Assembly (NCBI GenBank): GCA_000802095.1
Contig: JUEB01000011.1
Location: 62,001-126,000, forward strand
Length of the DNA: 64,000 bases
Reading direction: 5' to 3'
DNA from: Peptococcaceae bacterium BICA1-7
GTDB lineage: Bacteria > Bacillota > Desulfotomaculia > Desulfotomaculales > Desulfocucumaceae
Shown here: one piece after another, positions 8,711 through 17,557 of the stretch
Numbering within the stretch: the stretch's first letter is position 1
How the letters are laid out: each line of letters opens with the position of its first letter
Notes under the pieces: model-generated
What the model saw: the letters and a program-made list of their open reading frames with translations, nothing else
Database searches by the model: none
What the model was told of the DNA's origin: nothing
Position numbers and translations under genes: made by a program

Positions 8711-9305
8711 AAAGAATCAGCTCATTCCATATGTTGTCAACCTGGGCCAGGGTCCTCTCTATGGAACCCCCATTATCTATTATTCTGTCAGCATACCTGC
8801 ACTTTTCTTCCTGGGGCATCTGGGCCGATATGCGCTTTTTTACGTCTTCCCGGGACAGGCCGCTCCTGGACATCACCCTTTCAAGCTGAACCTCCGGGCT
8901 TACGGTAACCACCCAGGTTTCATCCATCATAGCGTTCCAGCCCGATTCTATAAGAAGAGGCACCTCCACCACCAGTGCCGGCGCTTTGCCATGCCCGCTC
9001 CTGTATTCTGAGATTATCTCTGCCACCTTCCGGTGAATCTCCGGGTGTATAATACCCTCTAGCTTTGCCCTGGCCCCGGGATCGTCAAAAACAACGGCGG
9101 CCATCCCGGCCCGGTCAAGCTCTCCCTTTTCATCAAGCATACCGGCGCCAAACTCTCTGATGATCCTCTCAAGCCCGGGGGTGCCCGGAGCCACTACTTC
9201 CCTGGCCAGCGCATCGGTATCTATAATCTCTGCTCCCAACTGGGCAAGCCGGCGTGATACAGTACTTTTACCACTCCCTATGTTGCCCGTAAGGCCAATA
9301 ATCAT
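8694..9305 (-). CDS. coaE: Dephospho-CoA kinase
   Basis: Catalyses the last step of coenzyme A synthesis, ATP-dependent phosphorylation of the 3'-OH of dephospho-CoA. The P-loop GLTGNIGSGKST is at residues 4-15, followed by DTDALAREV and the lid region with SRSGLSREDVKKRI. The length (203 residues) is typical. The ATG at 9305 has a G-rich sequence ahead. The overlap with the downstream transglycosylase gene indicates one transcript. Confidence 0.95.
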   Translation of the reverse strand: MIIGLTGNIGSGKSTVSRRLAQLGAEIIDTDALAREVVAPGTPGLERIIREFGAGMLDEKGELDRAGMAAVVFDDPGARAKLEGIIHPEIHRKVAEIISEYRSGHGKAPALVVEVPLLIESGWNAMMDETWVVTVSPEVQLERVMSRSGLSREDVKKRISAQMPQEEKCRYADRIIDNGGSIERTLAQVDNIWNELILFDHKP

Positions 9306-9495
9306 AGTACTTACCCCATCAATTCTTTCTCTTTCTTCGTTGCCGCTGCCCTGGTATCCTTCCTGGCGGCCTTCTAAAAAAAGAAGTAAGTTTTTTTCCT
9401 TTAATGTACAAAAAATTGCTCAACGCTGTTATATTAGTAATAACAAGGCATACATACCGGTAATAATTATAAACTCACACGGGAGAGTGGTGATC

Positions 9496-10296
9496 ATGGT
9501 AAGTCTGAAAAAGCTGATTTTTGCTGTACCCCCCCCAATTCGCCAGAGGCTGTTTGCCGGGGAATGCGAACGGACGGGAGGAGTAATAAGAGAAAAATAT
9601 TCCGGTAAAATTGTATATCTCCTTGCTGAGGAGCTAAGCGAAGAGAAAAGAATTTCCAGTGTGAGTGTTACCATACCGGAGATACTGGGCAGCACGTTGA
9701 AATATCTATCGACCGACAGAGTAAAAGGCCAGATTGAGCTGCTGGAGAAAGAACTGGATGCCAATAATACACAAATCAATCCAGGGGACCTTTCAATAAT
9801 AAATAGCGCCGCAGGCCTGATTAGCATGAACCTCCCCGGCACGGAAGAGCTGCGGAGCTTAACAGAAAATATGTCCAGGCTTTATGACCGCTATCAGGAC
9901 ATATCCGCAAAATATCTCAGGGACCTTGACAAACCCAGGGATTACCAGAGCTTTCCTTTTATTAAAATTACTATCCTATCGTCCGCAGTGGCAGCCAGGC
10001 TATGCATGCAGTCAGGTGACCGCGCCGGGGCGGATGAATGGGTGAGCAGGGCCTATTCAGACGTTGTGAAGGCTATAAAGTGGTACTGCCTGATAAACAG
10101 CACCACTGACAAGGATAAGGACCACTTCACCAGAATCTCAGGCTATCCCGCCGCTGAATTCTTCGAGGAGCTGAAGGAGGTGCTGGCCAGCCCGGCCACC
10201 AAGCCCAAGTACAGGTTTCCCCCCATGGAGGCGGTCTACCTCTGGAGCTGCGCCGAGTACCTGAGAGGCTACCAGCTGGAGCTGGAGAGCATTTAA
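9496..10296 (+). CDS. Hypothetical protein, mostly helical (267 aa)
   Basis: Function not recognised. The frame remains open back to 9160, antisense to coaE, but the ATG at 9496 follows GGGAGAGTGGTG and gives a protein-like N-terminus (MVSLKKLIFAVPPP). The product appears soluble and largely alpha-helical, with no signal peptide, zinc motif or nucleotide-binding loop. It stands alone between coaE and a convergent small gene whose stop lies 5 bases beyond its own. Confidence 0.6.
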   Translation: MVSLKKLIFAVPPPIRQRLFAGECERTGGVIREKYSGKIVYLLAEELSEEKRISSVSVTIPEILGSTLKYLSTDRVKGQIELLEKELDANNTQINPGDLSIINSAAGLISMNLPGTEELRSLTENMSRLYDRYQDISAKYLRDLDKPRDYQSFPFIKITILSSAVAARLCMQSGDRAGADEWVSRAYSDVVKAIKWYCLINSTTDKDKDHFTRISGYPAAEFFEELKEVLASPATKPKYRFPPMEAVYLWSCAEYLRGYQLELESI

Positions 10297-10300
10297 CAGG

Positions 10301-10693
10301 CTATTTCAGCTTTACAATTTCCCCGTACAGGTCCCGGTCAAATTGGACATCATATTGTATTTCACCAAAATGATCCGGATATGTTTCCTGAAAATAAAGC
10401 AGCAGTGGTATCATCACCTGCTTTATTCCGGCCTGGGCAGCAGGCATGGCGCAGGTCTCCAGCAGCTCACTCCACTGTTCCGGGCTATAGCTGTACACCA
10501 GCCTTGTTTTTGTTGTCCCCTCGGTTATTTCCGTAGGAAACCTGAATCTCTCCCGGCCATCAAATATCCTCTGGGTGGCCACTGAAATAGGAGCCTCTCC
10601 GCTGTATACGGCAATGACGGTGATTGTCCCCTCATTTTTTAGCTCATCTCTAACCTCCGGAGGCTCCACCAGCACTATTGGCTTAATCTGCAT
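10301..10693 (-). CDS. Hypothetical protein (130 aa)
   Basis: A small acidic protein beginning MQIKPIVLVEPPEV, preceded by GGGGGTGG at suitable spacing. No recognisable domain. It resembles predicted beta-sandwich plus helix proteins and has no transmembrane segment or Cys motif. It converges on the preceding gene with 4 bases between stops. Confidence 0.5.
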   Translation of the reverse strand: MQIKPIVLVEPPEVRDELKNEGTITVIAVYSGEAPISVATQRIFDGRERFRFPTEITEGTTKTRLVYSYSPEQWSELLETCAMPAAQAGIKQVMIPLLLYFQETYPDHFGEIQYDVQFDRDLYGEIVKLK

Positions 10694-10770
10694 CTATACC
10701 ACCCCCATTATATTTATGTTATTATATATTTTTTACTACCTTATATAAAGTTTTACTAAAGGCGCATATC

Positions 10771-10811
10771 AAAAAGAGGCCTGAAATTATTAATAATAAT
10801 TTCAGTACCTC
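10771..10811 (-). terminator. Terminator overlapping the end of the XRE gene
   Basis: On the minus strand GAGG-TA-CTGAAATTATT pairs with AATAATTTCAG-G-CCTC and runs into TTTTT. The left arm includes the last codons of the regulator gene. Confidence 0.65.
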
Positions 10812-11107
10812 CTTAATTCACTTTCTATTGTCCTGGATACCTGCCCGCCTCTTATACTATCATTGTATTTTTCCCTATCCAAATCTTCACCGAGAAGAAA
10901 GGTGGTCTCTACACCGCAGGTGTCAGCCAGAAGAACCAATGAATCCCAGTCTGGGTAGAACTCTCCTTTTTCCAGTTTTCTTACCCATTTTAGGGTCTCA
11001 CCTATTTTTGCCGCCAGCATCTGCTGGGTAAACTGCTTTCCACTCCTTCGGCTTCGGTTGTCCCTTGCTTCCCGCACCTTTACCCCCAGGGTTTTCGTAT
11101 CATTCAT
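10802..11107 (-). CDS. XRE-family HTH transcriptional regulator
   Basis: A small DNA-binding protein with a lambda-repressor-like helix-turn-helix: KQFTQQMLAAKIGETLKWVRKLEKGEFYPDWDSLVLLADTCGV is the HTH region, and the helix-1 to helix-5 pattern is clear. The frame extends to 11179, but a G-run (GGGGG) ahead of the ATG at 11107 favours the start MNDTKTLGVKVREARDN. The C-terminal tail (about 30 residues) has no ligand domain. Nothing adjacent suggests a target. Confidence 0.75.
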   Translation of the reverse strand: MNDTKTLGVKVREARDNRSRRSGKQFTQQMLAAKIGETLKWVRKLEKGEFYPDWDSLVLLADTCGVETTFLLGEDLDREKYNDSIRGGQVSRTIESELRRY

Positions 11108-11210
11108 CCATTCCATACCCCCAGTAATATATCTTAATCTTCCCGGGCTTTTCGTGTTTAGATAGTCTTCCCACAACAAATAAAACTTATATACATAATA
11201 ATAGCCCTGC

Positions 11211-11370
11211 CGAAGGCGGGAGACAGGAGACAGGAGACAGAATTCAGAATATTACAGCCTTCCCAGCAGCAAATATCTCATAAAAAATATGCAGTCCTTT
11301 GGAAGAAACTGCATAAATGGAATGCTTTCACCATTCTGACTCCTGTATTCTGTCTCCTGTCTCCCGACCG
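11211..11370. repeat. Heptad-armed intergenic hairpin, copy 1
   Basis: The left arm is built of GGAGACA-type 7-bp units followed by GAATTCAGAAT. The right arm is the approximate reverse complement (ATTCTG..TGTCTCCTGTCTCC) and ends CCCGACCG. The core of about 85 bases between the arms is not shared with the other copies. There is no coding frame. See copies at 21397, 23404 and 27001. Confidence 0.7.
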
Positions 11371-11390
11371 GAAGTCCCTACCATTGAGAT

Positions 11391-12932
11391 TTACTGTTCC
11401 ACCCTCTCCCAGACCCGGCTGGTCTTAAATAGCTCGTAGAGCCCGGAGTCTAGTTTTCCGTCCTTGACCATGAACCCCAGTATCCTGAGGGCGTCCTCCA
11501 CCGGCATGGCCTTTTTATAGGGGCGGTCCCCGGCGGTAAGTGCATCGTAAACATCCACCAGTGCCAATATCCTGGCCTCCAGCGGTATGCTGTCTCCGGC
11601 CAGCCCATTAGGGTAGCCCTTGCCGTCCAGGTGCTCGTGGTGCATAGCCGAAAATTCGGGCACCCGGGAATATTTCCTTATAAATGGTATTTTTTCCAGC
11701 ATTCTGGCGGTTATGATGACATGGTCCTCCATCACCCCGCGCTCTTTATCGGTAAGGGTACCCTTCTTCACTGTCAGTGCATCCAGCTCCTCCCGGGAAA
11801 GGAAGGGCTGCTCCCTGCCGGCAGTATCCAGGTATGTCCTGGAGGCTATGGCGAACAGCTGTCCGGCCAGTTGATCATCTATGAAGGTGGACGGGTCGTT
11901 GGCCTTTATAATTAGTGCCCGGGCCTCATCTATCTCACCCATTTCCCTGCCGCAGCGCTGATCAAGCTCCTCCAGAGACTGAGTGCGGCCGCCTTCCAGG
12001 AGGGTGAAGCGCTTCCGGTGCCAGTCAGTGGCACTGGTCTGGTATATGTATTCTAACCTCTGCAGCACCAGCTCCAGCCTACTGTCAAGCCTGGTGGCCT
12101 TGTTCATGACCTCCAGGGGGGTGGCCACCTTTCCTATGTCGTGCAGCCACCCGGCCATTACCAGTTGCTCCAGTTCCTCCTGGCTGAATTCCACTCCCTG
12201 CCAGGCCCCCTCGTTTGACTGGCTGATGGCCCGGGCCAACTCCCCGGCCAGAAGGGCCACCCTCCGGGAGTGGTTGGCGTTATATGGAGTACGGGCGTCA
12301 ATGGCCGTGGTGATAGTCTGTACAAAGGAGTCAAACAGCTGCTCAATATCATTGATCAGCTTAGCGTTGGTGAGGGCTATGGCGGCCTGGGAGGCCAGCG
12401 CCTCAATAACCCTCTGGTGGGCCGGGTCAAAGGGTATTATTTCATCTGTGCCAACATCTACCGCATTGATAAGCTGCAGCACGCCTATTTTCTGTGACTC
12501 GTGGTTTTCCATGGGCACCACCAGCATGGATCTGGTGCGGTAGCCTGTTATTTTGTCGTAGTTACGGGGCCCGGAAAAATCAAAGTCCTCGGCGTTATAT
12601 ACATCCGGGATATTGACTGTTTTACCGGTGAGGGCCACAAAGGCTGAAACATTTTCCTTCACCATTTTCACCGGGGGAATGTCAATGGGCTCTCCCCTTC
12701 CCCCCTTAAAAGTATTCATGGTTTTGTTATGCATAATTTTAAATAGCAGCCTGTCCTTTTCGCATAGGTAAAGGGTCCCGGCATCGGCATTGGTTATCTT
12801 ACGGGCGCCGGCCAGTATCCTTTCCAGTAGACGGTTATGGTCTTTTTCCGCCGAAAGGGCAATCCCTATGCTGAGAAGATCTTCCACCAGGCTGACATCG
12901 GGTGTGCTGCTTTTCAAATCAATCACCGCCAA
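11391..12932 (-). CDS. GAF and HD-GYP domain protein, probable cyclic-di-GMP phosphodiesterase
   Basis: A two-domain signalling protein of 513 residues. An N-terminal GAF sensor (about 30-195) precedes an HD-GYP-type hydrolase. The metal site reads [16 protein letters not shown], then after an insertion of over 100 residues [14 protein letters not shown] and [22 protein letters not shown] proteins cleave cyclic di-GMP. The insertion between HDIGK and HHE is longer than usual. The frame begins at a TTG, with an in-frame GTG two codons on, so the start is uncertain. No diguanylate cyclase is nearby. Confidence 0.87.
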   Translation of the reverse strand: MAVIDLKSSTPDVSLVEDLLSIGIALSAEKDHNRLLERILAGARKITNADAGTLYLCEKDRLLFKIMHNKTMNTFKGGRGEPIDIPPVKMVKENVSAFVALTGKTVNIPDVYNAEDFDFSGPRNYDKITGYRTRSMLVVPMENHESQKIGVLQLINAVDVGTDEIIPFDPAHQRVIEALASQAAIALTNAKLINDIEQLFDSFVQTITTAIDARTPYNANHSRRVALLAGELARAISQSNEGAWQGVEFSQEELEQLVMAGWLHDIGKVATPLEVMNKATRLDSRLELVLQRLEYIYQTSATDWHRKRFTLLEGGRTQSLEELDQRCGREMGEIDEARALIIKANDPSTFIDDQLAGQLFAIASRTYLDTAGREQPFLSREELDALTVKKGTLTDKERGVMEDHVIITARMLEKIPFIRKYSRVPEFSAMHHEHLDGKGYPNGLAGDSIPLEARILALVDVYDALTAGDRPYKKAMPVEDALRILGFMVKDGKLDSGLYELFKTSRVWERVEQ

Positions 12933-12994
12933 AAATATTACCCACTACAAATAAAGCCGCCGGCAGTACCGGGCAGCTTCATCACACCGGGCAT

Positions 12995-13399
12995 TTACTT
13001 TTCTTCTATGATCCTCCTGCCGGCTGACCAGTCCAGCCATTCCTGAGAGTAGCACATGGGGCACGGAACCATATGGCTTTTGATCCTGTCCCACTCCTGT
13101 GTATACACCTTTATTTCCCCTGAATTACTGCAGCACTGGCAGGAAATATTTTCCTCAATCTCCGGAAACGGAGTATGACTTTCGACCAGCTCAATTCTGG
13201 GGTTTTCTGTTTTTACCTTCTTGTGGCTGTTCTTTTTCTTCGGCACTTTTTTGAACACGCCCCCGCAGTCAAGGCAACGGGCGTTGAGCGGCGCAATTGT
13301 CCCTACCACCGTACAGCCGCATGACCACGAATCCACGCTATCGCCTGAGAGGTCCCAGCTGCCGGCAGATTTTTTATCCGCTCCAGTATGCATAAACAT
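12995..13399 (-). CDS. Cys-rich zinc-ribbon-like hypothetical protein
   Basis: A 134-residue protein with four Cys clusters: CGC, CLDCGG, CQCC and CPMC. The pairs could form two zinc ribbons, one in each half, separated by a very basic linker (KKVPKKKNSHKKVK). No family recognised. The layout resembles small nucleic-acid-binding or chaperone-like proteins, but this is only an analogy. The ATG at 13399 follows GCGGGGTGC, and a second ATG two codons later is equally possible. Confidence 0.55.
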   Translation of the reverse strand: MFMHTGADKKSAGSWDLSGDSVDSWSCGCTVVGTIAPLNARCLDCGGVFKKVPKKKNSHKKVKTENPRIELVESHTPFPEIEENISCQCCSNSGEIKVYTQEWDRIKSHMVPCPMCYSQEWLDWSAGRRIIEEK

Positions 13400-13553
13400 G
13401 CACCCCGCTTCACTCCATATAGTGACATATTAGCATGATTAGCTATATTATAACATATTTTTCATTTCATTTTTTATTAAAAAATATTGCAAAGGAATTT
13501 CCCCCCCCGATGGCTAACTTAATGTAATAAAATTTTTTTAAGGAGAGATTTTA

Positions 13554-14210
13554 ATGTCTGATACACCTAAAGGAGCGTTTATCCAGAGAGACAAGTTAAC
13601 ATACGCTGTAGTTCCCAGGACGCCCATGGGTATGGTGACACCTGAGATTCTTGAAAATATTGCCCGGGTGACAAAAAAATACGGCATACCCATAATTAAA
13701 ATTACTTCAGGACAGCGTTTCGCGCTGGTGGGCATGAATCCCGAGATTGTAGACAGCGTGTGGAATGATCTGGGGCTGGAAGTAGGACCGGCGGTGGAGC
13801 TTTGTGTCCACTACGTACAGGCCTGCCCGGGAACCGCAGTTTGTAAGTTCGGCATTCAGGACTCCCTGGGGCTGGCAGACAAGATTGAAAAAATGTTCGT
13901 AGGCAAAGACATGCCTGCCAAGGTAAAATTCGGGTTTTCCGGATGTCCCAACAACTGTGGGGAAGGCTATGTAAGAGATTTCGGAGCCTTCGGCAAAAAA
14001 GCCGGCTGGACCGTTACCTTCGGCGGCAATTCAGGGTCCAGGCCAAGGATTGGCACTGTTCTGGCCGAGGGATTAAATGAAGATCAGGTAATCGAACTGG
14101 CTCAAAAATGTTTTGACTTTTATGCCGCCAACGGTAAACCAAAGGAAAGAACAGCAAGGTTTATCGACAGGATAGGCATCGAAGAGTTTAAAAAGGCGGT
14201 GCTGGGTTAA
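13554..14210 (+). CDS. Small siroheme/4Fe-4S sulfite (nitrite) reductase-like protein
   Basis: A 218-residue protein matching the compact sulfite reductases of anaerobes, similar in size to the low-spin assimilatory-type enzyme described from Desulfovibrio. An N-terminal ferredoxin-like half domain (about 10-70) is followed by the cofactor site: CPGTAVC (C-x5-C) and CPNNC (C-x3-C) bind the 4Fe-4S cluster bridged to siroheme. An AAGGAG ribosome-binding site lies ahead of the ATG. No siroheme-synthesis or electron-donor gene is adjacent. The likely role is sulfite reduction or detoxification. Nitrite cannot be excluded. Confidence 0.85.
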   Translation: MSDTPKGAFIQRDKLTYAVVPRTPMGMVTPEILENIARVTKKYGIPIIKITSGQRFALVGMNPEIVDSVWNDLGLEVGPAVELCVHYVQACPGTAVCKFGIQDSLGLADKIEKMFVGKDMPAKVKFGFSGCPNNCGEGYVRDFGAFGKKAGWTVTFGGNSGSRPRIGTVLAEGLNEDQVIELAQKCFDFYAANGKPKERTARFIDRIGIEEFKKAVLG

Positions 14211-14316
14211 GAATAAAAGCTGCGGAATGAAGGTTTTTGTCTGGATATAGCGAAACAATACGAAAGTCCTTTAAAAGAAAAAGCACTGCATTTAAAGGAG
14301 GCTTTCGGATAAGCAT

Positions 14317-14916
14317 ATGGAATGCAGAACAACCAAAACAAAAAAGTGCGCCTTCCTGGGCGGGCCGGGCACCGGTAAAACCACACTAATTAAGCAGCTG
14401 GATGTAGATTACAGCATGGCTGGCTATGCCTCTTCAGTCTGTCTGGAATTTGCCCGCACCTATATTATCCGCTACGGCCCCCCCACCTCAATATTTGAGC
14501 AGTTTTTGCTGTATGAGGGCCAAAAGCAGGTAGAGGACGAGCTTGCCCACTGCGACATCATATTTGGCGACAATGCCACCATTATGAGTTATGTGTACGG
14601 GCTCATGCTTTGCAACTACCAGGACCCCAAGGAAGTTTACGCGCTTATGAAGCTGTATGAATGGGCTATGAAGGATATATCAGAGTATGACATCTTTTAT
14701 ATACCCAGGGAATTTGCCTTCCATACCGACGGGGTAATCTATCAGGACGAGGATATGGCCATCCAGGTGGACAACAAGATTCGGGATTTCCTTGACATAA
14801 TGAATGTTCCGTACACTGTCGTGGGCGGCGATATGGAAGCAAGGCTTAAAATTGTCAAGGAAAAGATAGGCTTTGTTCCCAAAAGAGAGTGCGCCTATAT
14901 TCCTCCGGAGGCCTGA
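14317..14916 (+). CDS. P-loop ATPase of the NadR/AAA_28 type
   Basis: A 199-residue P-loop protein. Walker A is GGPGTGKTTL (about 15-24), with FARTYI, then a possible Walker B (CDIIFGDN), and a lid-like stretch further on. The overall pattern resembles the kinase half of NadR (AAA_28), which phosphorylates nicotinamide riboside, but no NMN adenylyltransferase domain is present and the substrate is unproven. It lies 106 bases downstream of the sulfite reductase gene and is probably co-transcribed. Confidence 0.7.
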   Translation: MECRTTKTKKCAFLGGPGTGKTTLIKQLDVDYSMAGYASSVCLEFARTYIIRYGPPTSIFEQFLLYEGQKQVEDELAHCDIIFGDNATIMSYVYGLMLCNYQDPKEVYALMKLYEWAMKDISEYDIFYIPREFAFHTDGVIYQDEDMAIQVDNKIRDFLDIMNVPYTVVGGDMEARLKIVKEKIGFVPKRECAYIPPEA

Positions 14917-14939
14917 GTAATTTTTCAGGGATCAATCTT

Positions 14940-14980
14940 AAAGAAAGGTAATCTCCATGTAAGATTACCTTTCTTTTTTT
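14940..14980. terminator. Hairpin terminator
   Basis: AAAGAAAGGTAATCT and AGATTACCTTTCTTT form a 15-bp stem with a 7-base loop followed by a T-run. It separates the plus-strand ATPase gene from the convergent minus-strand gene and can serve both. Confidence 0.88.
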
Positions 14981-15027
14981 CCGCTCCAAACTGAAATTGA
15001 CGTAATAATTTCCATAAATACCTCCCA

Positions 15028-16059
15028 CTAATCACTCAAATCGTATTTATCCCTTAATACTGCCGACACTTCTCTAAGGGTGCTATAGGATCTTTCCACC
15101 GTAGCGTGCCCGTCGGCGTTGATCAGGCAGCACCTGGCCGGGGCAAGCCAGGCCTGCTTTAAAATTTGTTTTAAACCTATTCCCCTGCCCACCAGGTTGG
15201 ACCAGAGGCCCTCCAGCCTCAGCGCCAGTTTTTCCACCGACTCTTGGCCCAATTCATCGGTAAGGGTGGGCACTATACCCCAGGAAATTATATTACCGGC
15301 ATCCAGAAAGGCCCTCACCTCATCGGAGTACCTGGTAAATATCTCCCCACAGCCATAGGCGTCAATGGAAAGTATTTCAAGTCCGATCCCGCTTAAAAGG
15401 AATGACCAGTCCGGGTTGCCGCACAGGTGTACCCCCCTGGGTCCCTCTATTCTGTTGAGAAATTCCCCAAAATCATTTTTTGCCCGACCGCTGGGGTATC
15501 CGGTAAAAGATCCGAATATTATCTCCAGTCCGGGCTCATCCAGCCACACAAAGGTATTTGGATGTTTATCAGCCAGCTGCCTGTACTGGACGCTGGTTTT
15601 TTTGGCGATAAATTCATAGAGGAATTCCCTTATATCATCCTGGTAAATTATTGGTTTAAGGTTCTCATCCACTATCTTAAGCCCAAAGCTCACCGGGCCT
15701 ATGCTCTGGCCCCGTATAATTTCATACCCGGAGAGGTCCCTGCCCATAAAAGCGTCAAAGGCTGCGGAGTACTGAGGCGACAGCTTGAATATCTGGTCAT
15801 CGTCGCTTTTTAGAGCATATTCCTCCAGTTCCTGATAAAACCTGGCAGTATCAAGGGTTATCCTCTTCTGAACGGTATCTACAAATATGCCCGGGAAATT
15901 TTCACTCACCTGAACGTACATATCCTCGTAATAGCTGTAGTGTGGCAGTTGGGGCCAGAATGGTATGTCCAGGGTCAGGGCCAGGTCTATAGCCTCCTCA
16001 ATGGCTGTATGCGGCAGTATTCCCATGGCCGTTGTCCGGCAGTTACCTTTCAAATCCAT
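15028..16059 (-). CDS. MetE C-terminal/UroD-like methyltransferase family protein
   Basis: A TIM-barrel protein of the cobalamin-independent methionine synthase/uroporphyrinogen decarboxylase superfamily. Signs are the start KGNCRTTAMGILPH, the central GQSIGPVSFG, the DEPGLEII segment and the presumed zinc site HLCG plus a later Cys in DAYGCGE. The ORF extends to 16191, but GAGGAGATACAGTC before the ATG at 16059 supports a 343-residue protein. Relatives in anaerobes lack the N-terminal half of MetE and are thought to transfer methyl groups to or from corrinoid proteins or thiols. No corrinoid protein is adjacent, so the substrate is open. Confidence 0.7.
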   Translation of the reverse strand: MDLKGNCRTTAMGILPHTAIEEAIDLALTLDIPFWPQLPHYSYYEDMYVQVSENFPGIFVDTVQKRITLDTARFYQELEEYALKSDDDQIFKLSPQYSAAFDAFMGRDLSGYEIIRGQSIGPVSFGLKIVDENLKPIIYQDDIREFLYEFIAKKTSVQYRQLADKHPNTFVWLDEPGLEIIFGSFTGYPSGRAKNDFGEFLNRIEGPRGVHLCGNPDWSFLLSGIGLEILSIDAYGCGEIFTRYSDEVRAFLDAGNIISWGIVPTLTDELGQESVEKLALRLEGLWSNLVGRGIGLKQILKQAWLAPARCCLINADGHATVERSYSTLREVSAVLRDKYDLSD

Positions 16060-16565
16060 GACTGTATCTCCTCTGTGTATATAGAATAATTTTACCTGTA
16101 GTGCCATTTTAATGCTTCCGGGGGGAAAATAATATGAAATTCTCACTTCCGGAGTGTGATTTGCATCACTATTAAGGCTGGTAACTGACAACTGCAGAAA
16201 GAGATAAATAAAATTTGACAGGACAGCCTGCGCTAATCTCTAAGGTTTTAAGTTAGGTCTTAATTACTAATTATTTCAGCGTTTTTTGTACTGATAAGAA
16301 GTAGTGAAAAAACCAGTTGCTATTTAGCAAGCTAATTAGTATAATATTTCTCAAAGGCAATGACAAATATTTCACAAGGGACTGGCTGCATACAGCAGTT
16401 TACCTGAGAAAAGCCCCCGGTACATTGGTGACAAAAGAATTAAGGGCCGGCTCCTGTAGGGTGGTTCCACCTGTAAAAAATACTGGTCCGGCAGAGCTTT
16501 AAGAACTGATCGGGCGGCAAAAATACCACCGGACAGAACACAATAGAGGAGGTGGTGACCAATAG
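16060..16565. other. Gene-free spacer with possible promoter and structured leader
   Basis: No coding frame is convincing. On the plus strand TTGCTA-17-TATAAT (16318-16346) could start a transcript of about 200 bases ahead of the next gene. That stretch contains complementary segments (GGCCGG with CCGG near 16446-16493, and ACCACC with GGTGGT near 16526-16556). I compared it mentally with T-box, SAM, cobalamin and c-di-GMP aptamer signatures and found no match. Confidence 0.35.
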
Positions 16566-16694
16566 CCGGGTAAAGGGGGGTGCAAACTTCTGTTTTACAG
16601 GGTAGTAAACACCAGCTATAAGGATAAAGAATATTTATACCTGAAGCTCCTGGAAAGCCGCAGGGAAGCCGGTAAAATAAAGCATATACAGCTG

Positions 16695-17516
16695 GTGAAC
16701 CTTTCCGGAAACCTCCAGCTGCGACCGGATAAAATAAAGCCTCTTATTGAAGACCTTAATAAAACCCTTGTATTCTATAAGGGGATTAGAGATTCCGGCA
16801 TTACCTGGTCTAAATACCTGAAGGCTGCTTACATAATGGCGCTGGAAAACTCATTTAAGGTGGAACGCCGCTGTGGGGAACAGGACTTCAGGGATATACT
16901 GCTCCGGGACAGCAAAAGTAAAAATTCCGGCATCTACCATGAAGCCCTGTTTAATGAACTAATTTTAAAAAAAACATCTCAGTGGGGCGAACCCAGTGGG
17001 CTGGTCTGTTGGATTGAAAAAGATAATGCACTGATACTGGATAACAGGGGATTTCCCTTAAGACTCCTGACGCTGAAGGAAAAGAGAGAAAAGGAAGCAG
17101 CGGAATTACTGCTGGGACTGGAAATAGGGGATTGCAGACCGGAATTTTTTTTAGGAACTTCTTGTGAATTACTATACAATACCTTTCTCCTTATGACCCG
17201 CCTGGAAAGGAGAAGGAGCTATACCGTCAGGGATGTTTTCTTATTTAAACAGCTGGCTGATTATTACGGAAATCCGGCCTCACATATAGACAAGGTGCTG
17301 TTAATGGCAACAGGTGAGCCGGGAGATGAAGACCTGCTTAAATATGCAATGGTTTCGGTTATCGATATAAAGAGCCACTGTGAATTTATAGGCAGGCGCA
17401 TAGGATCAGCCGCCGCAGTAATTGATATACCGGAAAAAGACCTAAATGGAGTTAACTTTATATCTTCCTTATTTAAGAAAATATTTGATTACTTAAAAAA
17501 CAAGCACAGTGTTTGA
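16695..17516 (+). CDS. Hypothetical protein with transposase-like N-terminus; start uncertain
   Basis: The usual-start frame begins at a GTG at 16695. The same frame is open and protein-like back to 16566, though without ATG, GTG or TTG. It reads FYRVVNTSYKDKEYLYLKL and then LESRREAGKIKHIQLVNL. That stretch resembles the N-terminal end of IS1634-type transposases (a Y-YL-LVESYREGGKVKQ pattern). The rest has no visible DDE triad and I recognise no family. A one-base loss in the G-run at 16575-16580 would join this frame to a GTG start at 16552 or 16555 behind GAGGAGG. It may be a domesticated or decayed transposase-derived gene. It overlaps the upstream extension of the next ORF only. Confidence 0.5.
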   Translation: MNLSGNLQLRPDKIKPLIEDLNKTLVFYKGIRDSGITWSKYLKAAYIMALENSFKVERRCGEQDFRDILLRDSKSKNSGIYHEALFNELILKKTSQWGEPSGLVCWIEKDNALILDNRGFPLRLLTLKEKREKEAAELLLGLEIGDCRPEFFLGTSCELLYNTFLLMTRLERRRSYTVRDVFLFKQLADYYGNPASHIDKVLLMATGEPGDEDLLKYAMVSVIDIKSHCEFIGRRIGSAAAVIDIPEKDLNGVNFISSLFKKIFDYLKNKHSV

Positions 17517-17557
17517 ACCTGAAAATTGCCTGTATTCAAAGAGGGGAGGTCGTAAAA

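Noticed and set aside
9160-9495. Upstream extension of the 9496 gene
   Set aside because: It is antisense to the conserved coaE gene and has no start with a ribosome-binding site. The ATG at 9496 does.
16441-16500. T-box-like string GTAGGGTGGTTCCACC
   Set aside because: It resembles the T-box core only in the GGGTGG part. No specifier stem, no antiterminator, and the downstream gene is not an amino-acid or tRNA-synthetase gene.
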